DNA of 11,181 nt, from positions 1-11,181 of the forward strand of contig CAJWNW010000049.1 of the NCBI GenBank assembly GCA_913044085.1, read 5' to 3'. Both the position numbers and the translations under genes were made by a program. Within the stretch, counting starts at the first letter, position 1. Each line of letters opens with the position of its first letter. Below the pieces are notes generated by a model that was not told the origin of the DNA, searched no databases, and was given only the letters and a program-made list of their open reading frames with translations. Below, in pieces: positions 1-6,610 of this stretch. The DNA is from an uncultured Flavobacteriaceae bacterium (GTDB lineage Bacteria > Bacteroidota > Bacteroidia > Flavobacteriales > Flavobacteriaceae).

Positions 1-1
1 A

Positions 2-664
2 AAAACAAGACTTATAGATGGCTTTTCTCATCAAGAAATTGGAGACGATCACATGTATACAGGGTTAGAAACACCCCTAAAGAAGGATGCATTTGCAATC
101 AGCGATGCAGAGAAAAAAAATAAAATATCGATACTTTTTGAAGAAATTATGGACGTTATGGGCTTGGACTTAACCGACGATTCTCTCAAAGGAACCCCTG
201 ACAGGGTTGCAAAAATGTACATCGACGAAATATTTTCTGGGCTTAACCCAAAAAACAAACCTAAAGTTGCTCTATTTGATAATAAATATCATTACAACCA
301 AATGCTTGTTGAAAAAAATATTACATTTTATTCAAACTGTGAACACCACTTTGTTCCAATCATCGGTAAAGCGCATGTTGCCTATGTTTCTTCCGGAAAA
401 GTCATTGGGCTATCAAAATTAAACAGAATTGTACAATATTACGCAAAAAGACCTCAAGTACAAGAGCGTCTAACCAACCAAATAGGTGAAGATTTAAAAA
501 CTATTTTACAAACGGACGATGTTGCCGTGATTATTGATGCCAAACATCTTTGCGTTTCTTCAAGAGGAATTAAAGATGAATCTTCTGCTACCGTAACTTC
601 GTTTTATAGTGGTGCATTTAACAGCCCAGCAAAAGTTAATGAGTTTAATAATTATTTAAAATAA
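2..664 (+). CDS. folE: GTP cyclohydrolase I (FolE), 5' end beyond window
   Basis: Cytosolic zinc enzyme converting GTP to 7,8-dihydroneopterin triphosphate, the first step to folate and other pterins. Numbered from the Met at 53, the first family signature ends in CEHH (96-99) and the second, SKLNRIVQYYAKRP, spans 121-134. Expected zinc ligands are C96, H99 and C167 (AKHLC), with H98 as the catalytic histidine by analogy to E. coli. A Met at 53 would give 203 aa. However, the frame stays open to base 2 and reads KTRLIDGFSHQEIGDDH just before that Met; flavobacterial FolE proteins, as I remember them, have a similar EIGDNH segment there, so the true start is probably upstream and the entry is left-partial. 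A GGAG at 41-44 keeps the internal start possible. It leads a tight eight-gene run ending in a photolyase gene. The family call is near certain; the start is not. Confidence 0.96.
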   Translation, partial: KTRLIDGFSHQEIGDDHMYTGLETPLKKDAFAISDAEKKNKISILFEEIMDVMGLDLTDDSLKGTPDRVAKMYIDEIFSGLNPKNKPKVALFDNKYHYNQMLVEKNITFYSNCEHHFVPIIGKAHVAYVSSGKVIGLSKLNRIVQYYAKRPQVQERLTNQIGEDLKTILQTDDVAVIIDAKHLCVSSRGIKDESSATVTSFYSGAFNSPAKVNEFNNYLK

Positions 665-668
665 ATCT

Positions 669-893
669 ATGACAGCTGTAAAAAAAGGTAAGGATTTTTT
701 AGAGAAAAAGTTGAAATTTAAAAATACAAGTGAACGCATTGAAGCCTCGCGCGAGGTTAAATCAATCATATTAGAAATTAATGAATTGTACAAGACAAAC
801 AAAGACCAATCCTTGATGGAATTGATGAAAGAGCTAACAGTAATTAAACAAAAAATTGAAAAACGCCTCAAGGGTAGGCCATTAACGTCATGA
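669..893 (+). CDS. Small basic helical protein of unknown function
   Basis: Unrecognised 74-aa protein. It is rich in Lys and Glu, has no Cys, Trp or His and a single Pro near the end, and residues about 18-68 look like long amphipathic helix, possibly a short coiled coil. There is no signal peptide or membrane segment. Its ATG lies 4 bp after the folE stop, and its TGA overlaps the next gene's ATG (ATGA at 890-893), so translation is probably coupled in both directions. That packing is the main evidence that it is a real gene; the antisense reading frame over the same bases lacks such context. It may be an accessory or oligomerising partner of a neighbour, but the sequence does not say which. 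Confidence 0.7.
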   Translation: MTAVKKGKDFLEKKLKFKNTSERIEASREVKSIILEINELYKTNKDQSLMELMKELTVIKQKIEKRLKGRPLTS

Positions 894-1573
894 AAAAAAT
901 TATCGTTGTTGGGGGAAGTCGTGGCATTGGTAAAGCCATTATTCATGCATTATTGCCAACGCATCAAATTATTAATATCAGCCGATCTGTGCCAGAATAT
1001 TCACATGCAAATCTATTGCATCACAGTTGCGATGTTATTACAGAAGACCTCCCTGAAATTAATGAGGCAGATGGATTGATTTATTGTCCGGGTAGCATCA
1101 ATCTTAAACCCTTTAAAAGATTGAGTTTGGAGGATTTTAGAACTGATTTTGAAATTAATGTCATGGGTGCTGTTAAGGCCATACAAACTTACACCCCTGC
1201 GCTGTCCAAAAGTGATTCTGGTTCTATTGTTCTCTTTAGTACAGTTGCAACTGCATTAGGTATGCCATTTCATGCCAGTATTGCTACTGCAAAATCTGCT
1301 GTTGAAGGCTTAACTAAATCTGTTGCTGCCGACTTAGCACCCAATATCAGGGTCAATGCCATTGCCCCAACAATTACACAAACTGATTTAGCAGCAAAAC
1401 TACTTAGAAGTGAAAGAATGGTAGAAAATACCATTCAAAGACACCCATTAAAAAAGTTTTTAGCACCCAGCGAAGTCGCATCAATGGCAGCATATTTAAT
1501 TTCAGACAACTCAAAATCAATATCCGGTCAAGTATTTAAACTGGACTGTGGAATTGTTTCTTTAAAAATATAA
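890..1573 (+). CDS. SDR-family Rossmann protein with non-canonical active site
   Basis: A 227-aa protein of the short-chain dehydrogenase/reductase superfamily, presumably binding NAD(P) in the cytosol. The dinucleotide loop GGSRGIG is at 8-14, the family Asn (INV) at N90, and RVNAIAP follows the helix with the active-site Lys, as in classical SDRs. The catalytic centre is unusual. Aligning LFSTVATALGMPFHASIATAK (split here at 115-134 and K135) to YxxxK enzymes puts Thr118 at the usual Ser, Ile131 at the usual Tyr and Lys135 at the Lys. Related flavobacterial proteins I remember also have a hydrophobic residue at the Tyr position, so this looks like a subfamily trait and not damage. The C-terminus has DCG where DGG is typical. 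The start is fixed by ATGA overlap with the preceding gene. Substrate unknown; it may be a binding protein or use altered chemistry. Confidence 0.9.
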   Translation: MKKIIVVGGSRGIGKAIIHALLPTHQIINISRSVPEYSHANLLHHSCDVITEDLPEINEADGLIYCPGSINLKPFKRLSLEDFRTDFEINVMGAVKAIQTYTPALSKSDSGSIVLFSTVATALGMPFHASIATAKSAVEGLTKSVAADLAPNIRVNAIAPTITQTDLAAKLLRSERMVENTIQRHPLKKFLAPSEVASMAAYLISDNSKSISGQVFKLDCGIVSLKI

Positions 1574-1575
1574 TT

Positions 1576-2124
1576 ATGATCGCCTCAAAAATCATTACAT
1601 CTTTTTTATTCCTATTGGGAATCTCAACGTACAACCCTCAAGATTCAGAAAAAATGACCCTACATGATATTCAAATTAACAACTTAGATGGATTTCCAAT
1701 TAATTTATATGATTACAAGGGAAAATATATTCTTTTTGTAAATGTCGCTTCTGAATGTGGCTTTACAGGGCAATATGAAGGTCTGCAACGTCTCTATGAT
1801 AAGTACAGCAAAGATCTTATGATTATTGGAGTGCCTTGCAATCAGTTTGGGCGACAAGAACCAGGCTCTCTAACTCAAATTAAAACTTTTTGCAAACAAA
1901 ATTATGGGGTTACTTTTTTAATGACCGAAAAAATTGACGTCAAAGGAAAGCGTCAGCATCCTCTTTACAATTGGCTTACAAACAAAGAACTCAATGGTGT
2001 AAAAAGCACTACTGTAAGATGGAACTTTCAAAAATACATTGTTGGAAGAAATGGTGAGTTTATAGATTATTTCTATTCAATGACACGTCCTATGAGCAGT
2101 AAAATCACAAAATTAATTCAATAA
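1576..2124 (+). CDS. Glutathione peroxidase-like thiol peroxidase, probably exported
   Basis: A 182-aa thioredoxin-fold peroxidase of the GPx family, reducing hydrogen and organic peroxides. The peroxidatic Cys is C61 in NVASECGFTGQY; the rest of the catalytic tetrad is Q90 (PCNQFG), W149 and N150 (RWNF). C106 in the IKTFC motif matches the resolving Cys of yeast-type enzymes, so the reductant is more likely a thioredoxin-like protein than glutathione. Residues 1-18 have one Lys followed by a hydrophobic stretch (IITSFLFLLGIS) and resemble a signal peptide or membrane anchor; there is no lipobox Cys. An internal Met27 would give a cytosolic form of about 156 aa, near the usual bacterial length, so location is inferred. 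It starts 2 bp after the SDR gene and fits an oxidative-stress role in this operon. Confidence 0.93.
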   Translation: MIASKIITSFLFLLGISTYNPQDSEKMTLHDIQINNLDGFPINLYDYKGKYILFVNVASECGFTGQYEGLQRLYDKYSKDLMIIGVPCNQFGRQEPGSLTQIKTFCKQNYGVTFLMTEKIDVKGKRQHPLYNWLTNKELNGVKSTTVRWNFQKYIVGRNGEFIDYFYSMTRPMSSKITKLIQ

Positions 2125-2126
2125 TT

Positions 2127-2294
2127 ATGTTCAAATTATTCAAAAGGAAAACAGCCGTTGAAAAACTACAAGACCGCTACAAAAAATTAATGTCTGAGTG
2201 GCATGACTTGTCTTCAACAGACCGCGCTGCCAGCGACGACAAATATGCCCAAGCGCAAGAAGTTTTAAATGAAATCGATAAAATCAATGCATAA
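2127..2294 (+). CDS. Lacal_2735-like small protein
   Basis: A 55-aa protein starting MFKLFKRKTAVEKLQDRYKK and ending EVLNEIDKINA. I recognise the pattern (short aromatic/basic start, then VEKLQ..Y.KLM.E.HDLS and ASD.KYA.A) as the flavobacterial Lacal_2735 family, whose function is not known to me. It appears to be two amphipathic helices with a basic N-terminus, with no Cys and no membrane segment; it could form a helical hairpin or bind a partner. The ATG is 2 bp after the peroxidase stop, and the stop abuts the ATG of the TspO gene at 2295. Being that tightly packed in an operon supports it as a genuine gene despite its length. Confidence 0.85.
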   Translation: MFKLFKRKTAVEKLQDRYKKLMSEWHDLSSTDRAASDDKYAQAQEVLNEIDKINA

Positions 2295-2756
2295 ATGAGA
2301 TTTACGCTAAATTTTTTAGGCTTTTTAGCGATAAATCTAGGAGCGCTTTTTTTAGGAACCTTGCTCATGAATGATGGTCCCACGTCGAGCTGGTATTTTG
2401 ATTTAGAGAAAGCGCCCTGGACGCCTGCTGGCTGGATTTTTGGTGCAGCATGGACATGTGTAATGGTATTTTTTTCTGTGTTCATCAGCTATTTATATCA
2501 AAATCTTGAGAGTCGAAAGCTATGGTTTCTCTTTGGAATTCAATTTGTATTGAATGTGTCGTGGAACTACATTTTTATGAATAAACATTTAATTGGTCTA
2601 GGCTTAATTAACATTTCACTATTAACGCTTTTAATGTTCTATTTCTTTGTCGCTTTCAAAGACTTGATAAGTCACATGCGGTTTTTTGTACTTCCTTATT
2701 GTGTATGGCTTTTGTTGGCAAGTTCCTTAAACCTCTACGTGGTGCTCTACAATTAA
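2295..2756 (+). CDS. tspO: TspO/MBR family membrane protein
   Basis: A 153-aa integral membrane protein with five predicted segments (roughly 5-25, 46-67, 74-93, 99-121, 127-149). Family motifs are clear: KAPWTPAGWIFGAAW at 39-53 and QFVLNVSWN at 83-91, plus a Pro-rich start to the last helix (LPYCVWLLLASSLN). TspO proteins bind porphyrins, haem intermediates and sterol-like ligands, and in Rhodobacter modulate pigment-gene expression in response to oxygen and light. Length is typical for bacterial members. The ATG directly follows the Lacal_2735-like stop with no spacer. With the photolyase and peroxidase genes nearby, a role in handling photosensitising tetrapyrroles is plausible but inferred. 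Confidence 0.94.
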   Translation: MRFTLNFLGFLAINLGALFLGTLLMNDGPTSSWYFDLEKAPWTPAGWIFGAAWTCVMVFFSVFISYLYQNLESRKLWFLFGIQFVLNVSWNYIFMNKHLIGLGLINISLLTLLMFYFFVAFKDLISHMRFFVLPYCVWLLLASSLNLYVVLYN

Positions 2757-2761
2757 AACAA

Positions 2762-3229
2762 ATGAAACTATACAATTTACACAAAATACAGAATTTACCC
2801 ATTACAGTTGATGAAGCTTGGGCGTTTTTATCCAGTCCTAAAAATCTTAAAACCATCACACCCGACTATATGGGGTTTAAGATTCTTAGCGGAGCTGAAA
2901 GCGAAATGTTTGCTGGACAAATTATTCAATACATTGTGACTCCCGTTCTAGGAATAAAAACAAAGTGGGTTACCGAAATCACACATGTTAGAAAAGGACA
3001 TTATTTTGTTGACGAACAACGTTTTGGGCCATATGCGCTCTGGCATCATAAGCATTTCATCAGACCTATAAAAGGAGGTGTTGAAATGGAAGATATCATC
3101 GACTACAAACTTCCTTTTGGTTGGATTGGTCAGTTGGCCCACCCTTTATTAGTGGAGCCGAAACTAAAAGAGATATTTGATTACCGTCAAAAAAAACTGA
3201 TTGAACTTTTTGGAGAATTCAAATCATGA
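2762..3229 (+). CDS. SRPBCC-fold ligand-binding protein
   Basis: A 155-aa cytosolic protein resembling the SRPBCC/START-like group once labelled 'cell division inhibitor' (COG4276-like). Indicators are the opening LHKIQNLPITVDEAWAFLSSP strand-helix (in pieces at 6-18 and 19-26), then ITPDYMGFKIL, the VTEITHV and FVDEQRFGPYALWHH strands, and the long C-terminal helix ending FDYRQKKLIELF. The fold makes a deep hydrophobic pocket; the ligand is unknown. I chose the ATG at 2762 over the in-frame ATG at 2699: the latter would add 21 residues that only mirror the TspO coding region, while 2762 follows the TspO stop by 5 bp and gives the expected N-terminus. Its TGA overlaps the photolyase ATG (ATGA at 3226-3229). 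Confidence 0.9.
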   Translation: MKLYNLHKIQNLPITVDEAWAFLSSPKNLKTITPDYMGFKILSGAESEMFAGQIIQYIVTPVLGIKTKWVTEITHVRKGHYFVDEQRFGPYALWHHKHFIRPIKGGVEMEDIIDYKLPFGWIGQLAHPLLVEPKLKEIFDYRQKKLIELFGEFKS

Positions 3230-4524
3230 AACCCAACGCTATATTTTGGTTTCGCAGAGATTTAAGACTGGAGGATAACCACGGTCTTTTTGAGGTCTTG
3301 AAAAATTACAAGAATGTACTTCCTATATTTATTTTCGACCCCGAAATTTTAAACAAGCTTCCAAAAGACGATGCCCGTGTAAATTTTATTTACGAGCAAT
3401 TAAAAGACCTTAACGACTCCCTTGATACAAATCAAAAAATTAATACTTATTATGACCGTCCGGAGCAAGTTTTTAATCAGTTGGTTTATGAATTTCCTAT
3501 CGAAGCTGTATACACGAATCACGACTATGAACCCTATGCAATTGCAAGGGATAAAGCAGTTTCAGATTTATTAAATCTAAAAAGTATAGCATATAAATCC
3601 TTTAAAGACCAAGTTGTTTTTGAAAGAAATGAAGTTACTAAAGACGACGGTTTACCCTACAAAGTATACACCCCTTATTCAAAGAAGTGGCTGGGCGCTT
3701 TTAATGAGAAATGCATTGATGCTTACCCCTCTGAAAATTTACTAAAGCACCTTTCTAAAATGGACTTTAACCGATGGGTGCCATTAGAAGCAATGGGATT
3801 TTCCTCATCAAAATTAAAAATTGCTCCCTTTAAAATGGATACACAATTGATTCATTTGTATGAAGAAAAAAGGAACACGCCCTCTGTTGCAGGAACCTCT
3901 AGGCTTGGCCCCCACCTTAGATTTGGAACAGTCAGCATCCGCAAGGTTGTAAAAAAAGCTTTAAAAAGTTCTAACATTACCTTTTTAAAAGAACTGATAT
4001 GGCGTGAGTTTTTTATGCAAATTTTATGGCATTTCCCACATACAGTCACCAAAAGCTTTAAGCCTCAATACGAAGCCATTCAATGGCGAAATAATAAGGA
4101 AGAGTTTGAGAAATGGTGCCAAGGTGAAACTGGGTATCCTCTAGTTGATGCTGGTATGCGAGAACTGAATCAAACTGGTTTTATGCACAATCGCGTTCGA
4201 ATGCTAGTTGGAAGTTTTTTATGCAAACATTTACTAATTGATTGGCGATGGGGAGAGGCTTACTTTGCTCAAAAATTGCACGATTTTGAACTTTCAAGTA
4301 ATGTCAGTAATTGGCAATGGGTAGCAGGTTGCGGAGTAGATGCAGCGCCCTACTTCAGGATTTTTAACCCAACCACTCAAATTACAAAATTTGACAAGGA
4401 CCACCACTACATCAAAAAATGGGTTCCTGAATACCAAGAGATTAATTATGCAAAACCTATTGTAGATCACAAATTTGCTAGAGAACGCTGTTTAGAAGCC
4501 TATAAATCAGCGCTAAATAGATAA
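3226..4524 (+). CDS. phrB: Deoxyribodipyrimidine photolyase (class I type)
   Basis: A 432-aa flavoprotein of the photolyase/cryptochrome family that uses blue light to reverse pyrimidine dimers. The N-terminal antenna domain starts NAIFWFRRDLRLEDN; the FAD domain includes GTSRLGPHLRFGTVS and the C-terminal block DAAPYFRIFNPTTQ. The electron-transfer Trp triad is W287, W340 and W363 (E. coli 306, 359, 382). Lesion-contacting residues E256, W259, N322, M326 and W365 match E. coli E274, W277, N341, M345 and W384. N359, facing flavin N5, is Asn as in repair enzymes. So it should repair DNA and not act only as a photosensor. In the antenna domain, YEPYAIARD stands where E. coli has the folate-contacting Asn-Glu pair, so the antenna may not be MTHF (from memory). 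It is last in the run and coupled to the SRPBCC gene by ATGA. Confidence 0.95.
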   Translation: MKPNAIFWFRRDLRLEDNHGLFEVLKNYKNVLPIFIFDPEILNKLPKDDARVNFIYEQLKDLNDSLDTNQKINTYYDRPEQVFNQLVYEFPIEAVYTNHDYEPYAIARDKAVSDLLNLKSIAYKSFKDQVVFERNEVTKDDGLPYKVYTPYSKKWLGAFNEKCIDAYPSENLLKHLSKMDFNRWVPLEAMGFSSSKLKIAPFKMDTQLIHLYEEKRNTPSVAGTSRLGPHLRFGTVSIRKVVKKALKSSNITFLKELIWREFFMQILWHFPHTVTKSFKPQYEAIQWRNNKEEFEKWCQGETGYPLVDAGMRELNQTGFMHNRVRMLVGSFLCKHLLIDWRWGEAYFAQKLHDFELSSNVSNWQWVAGCGVDAAPYFRIFNPTTQITKFDKDHHYIKKWVPEYQEINYAKPIVDHKFARERCLEAYKSALNR

Positions 4525-4538
4525 TTTATTTTAAAACA

Positions 4539-5852
4539 TCAAATTTCGATCCGCTCAATCTTTGCACCAATTGCTTTGAGGCGTGTATCGATGTTTTGAT
4601 AGCCTCTATCGATTTGTTCAATATTGTGAATGGTTGAAGTCCCATTTGCGGAAAGCGCGGCTATTAAAAGCGATACACCAGCTCTAATATCTGGGGAAGT
4701 CATTGTTGTTGCTTTGAGTTGAGATTTGAAATCATGTCCAATAACAGAAGCTCTGTGCGGATCACATAAAATTACTTTGGCGCCCATATCAATCAACTTA
4801 TCTACAAAAAAGAGGCGGCTTTCAAACATTTTTTGATGGATTAGGACACTGCCCCGTGCTTGGGTTGCGACAACCAAAATAATACTTAGTAAGTCTGGTG
4901 TAAAACCAGGCCAGGGTGCATCAGATAGGGTTAAAATTGAACCATCAATGTAATTTTGGACTTGATATCCATCCGTGTGGGCGGGAATAAAAATATCGTC
5001 TTCTTTCCTTTCTATTGTAATGCCTAACTTTCTAAATACATTGGGAATTACTCCAAGATTTTCCCAACTGACATTTTTAATGGTGAGTTCACTGCGCGTC
5101 ATTGCGGCAAGACCAATCCAGCTGCCAATCTCTATCATATCTGGCAGCATGGTGTGAGAAGTACCACCAAGTACGTCAACCCCTTCAATAGTGAGAAGAT
5201 TAGAACCAATACCACTAATTTTAGCCCCCATTCGATTCAGCATTTTACAAAGCTGCTGTAAATAAGGCTCACAAGCAGCATTATAAATTGTGGTGGTGCC
5301 TTTGGCTAAAACAGCAGCCATTACAATATTGGCCGTCCCCGTCACCGAAGCTTCGTCCAACAGCATATAAGCACCTTTTAATGCTTTGGCTTCAACCCCA
5401 TAAAAGTGATCTTCCTTGTTGTACCTAAACTCAGCACCTAATTTTATAAACCCTTCAAAATGGGTATCTAAACGTCGGCGGCCAATCTTATCTCCACCTG
5501 GCTTGGGAATATAGCCTTTACCAAAACGAGCTAATAAAGGTCCAACAATCATAATAGAGCCTCTCAAACCTGCCCCATCGACTTTAAATGCGGGGGTTTC
5601 CAAATAGTCTAAATCGACAGCATCTGCTTGGAAAGTGTATGAATTATCTGAGTGCTTTTCTACTTTGACGCCTAATTTACCCAACAAATGAATGAGTTTG
5701 TTGACATCAATAATGTTTGGGATGTTATGAATGCTAACCTTTTCAGAGGTTAAGAGAACCGCACATAAAATTTGCAGGGCTTCATTTTTTGCGCCCTGAG
5801 GCTGAATGGAACCTTTGAGTGGATGACCTCCTTCAATTTTAAAAGACTTCAA
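4539..5852 (-). CDS. murA: UDP-N-acetylglucosamine 1-carboxyvinyltransferase (MurA)
   Basis: Cytosolic enoylpyruvyl transferase for the first committed step of peptidoglycan synthesis, moving enolpyruvate from PEP to UDP-GlcNAc. It is 437 aa with the two-domain EPT fold: GAKNEALQ at 20-27 (K22, N23), LRGSIMIVGPL (R97), the active-site loop PGGDKIGRRRLDTH, TPDL near the E. coli D305 position, and the C-terminal DIRAGVSLL and IDRGYQNID blocks. In the loop, Asp121 (codon at 5490-5492) replaces the Cys115 of E. coli that fosfomycin alkylates. The start appears to be TTG (5850-5852): two codons upstream is an in-frame TAG, and the next in-frame Met is residue 101, beyond essential motifs. Transcribed after DUF4290 with a 40-bp gap and convergent with the photolyase gene. 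Confidence 0.96.
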   Translation of the reverse strand: MKSFKIEGGHPLKGSIQPQGAKNEALQILCAVLLTSEKVSIHNIPNIIDVNKLIHLLGKLGVKVEKHSDNSYTFQADAVDLDYLETPAFKVDGAGLRGSIMIVGPLLARFGKGYIPKPGGDKIGRRRLDTHFEGFIKLGAEFRYNKEDHFYGVEAKALKGAYMLLDEASVTGTANIVMAAVLAKGTTTIYNAACEPYLQQLCKMLNRMGAKISGIGSNLLTIEGVDVLGGTSHTMLPDMIEIGSWIGLAAMTRSELTIKNVSWENLGVIPNVFRKLGITIERKEDDIFIPAHTDGYQVQNYIDGSILTLSDAPWPGFTPDLLSIILVVATQARGSVLIHQKMFESRLFFVDKLIDMGAKVILCDPHRASVIGHDFKSQLKATTMTSPDIRAGVSLLIAALSANGTSTIHNIEQIDRGYQNIDTRLKAIGAKIERIEI

Positions 5853-5892
5853 TAGCTAAGGATTTAATTAGTTATTAATTTACAAATAAGAA

Positions 5893-6540
5893 TTAATAGC
5901 GCTTTCTGTTTCTATTATTGTTCTTTTTGTATTGTTTTTTATAATTGGTTGTTTTACGCTGCATTTTAAGAAGTTGAGATGACTCCGTCAGTTGTTTCTC
6001 CGAATTTCTAATGTCAATTTTACCATTAGAAAGTTCAAAAAGATGGTCAAATATAACAGCGTCTTCAACTGTGTCCTTATTCCAGCTTAAAAATGATTTT
6101 TTCATGTGATTCGCTATGGTAAAAATAAGCGCATTTTTCATTTCTCCTTCCTCCCAAGACGAGGCGGCATCGATCATGGTTTTAATATTGTTTCCATAAA
6201 AGCGGTATTTGGGATAGTTTTGTGGATATGGGAGCGGATCAGGGCTAGCGTTTAAGATTTCCTTAGAAGGCTTTTCAAAAGGGGAGTCTGCATCGAGTTT
6301 AAAGTCTGACATGATAAACAATTGATCCCAAAGTTTATGTTGAAAGTCAGGAACATCTCGCAAATGTGGCTGCATATTACCCATCACTGATATGATGGCT
6401 TTGGCCAGTCTATTGCGGGACTCTTTGGATTCTTGAACCATGGCATGGTTGATCATTTTTTGAAGATGTCTGCCGTATTCTGGAATGATGAGATGATCAC
6501 GCTCTGTATTGTATTCTAATTGATCTGTTAAGATTGTCAT
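5893..6540 (-). CDS. DUF4290 family protein
   Basis: A 215-aa cytosolic protein matching the Bacteroidota DUF4290 family as I recognise it (LEYNTERDHLIIPEYGRH near the start, NMQPHLRD, PLPYPQNYPKYRFYGNNIK, and MKNALIFTIANHMKKSF). It is mostly helical, with no signal peptide or membrane segment. The last 30 or so residues form a low-complexity basic tail rich in Lys, Asn and Arg (ending NNNRNRKRY), suggesting contact with nucleic acid or ribosomes, though this is inference. The function is not known to me. It sits 40 bp upstream of murA on the same strand; I recall this pairing in other Bacteroidota, which hints at a link to envelope synthesis or simply a shared operon. Confidence 0.9.
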   Translation of the reverse strand: MTILTDQLEYNTERDHLIIPEYGRHLQKMINHAMVQESKESRNRLAKAIISVMGNMQPHLRDVPDFQHKLWDQLFIMSDFKLDADSPFEKPSKEILNASPDPLPYPQNYPKYRFYGNNIKTMIDAASSWEEGEMKNALIFTIANHMKKSFLSWNKDTVEDAVIFDHLFELSNGKIDIRNSEKQLTESSQLLKMQRKTTNYKKQYKKNNNRNRKRY

Positions 6541-6610
6541 TTATTTTTTATTTTAATGCGCTTGCAAAGTACAAAAAATTAAACAGAAACGAGGCTTAAA
6601 AATAGAGGTA

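Noticed and set aside
656..946. Minus-strand open frame of 96 codons over the 74-aa gene
   Set aside because: It lies antisense to three tightly packed + strand genes, has no recognisable motif, and competes with a frame that has ATGA coupling.
2699..2761. Upstream ATG extending the SRPBCC protein by 21 residues
   Set aside because: The added residues only come from the TspO coding region in another frame, and the ATG at 2762 gives the expected domain start with a 5-bp gap.
4525..4538. Bidirectional terminator between the photolyase and murA stops
   Set aside because: The 14-bp AT-rich gap contains no inverted repeat.
6565..6571. Minus-strand TACTTTG as a -7 box for DUF4290
   Set aside because: It is one base short of TAnnTTTG and no TTG lies at the -33 distance; DUF4290 may be read from the DUF493 promoter.
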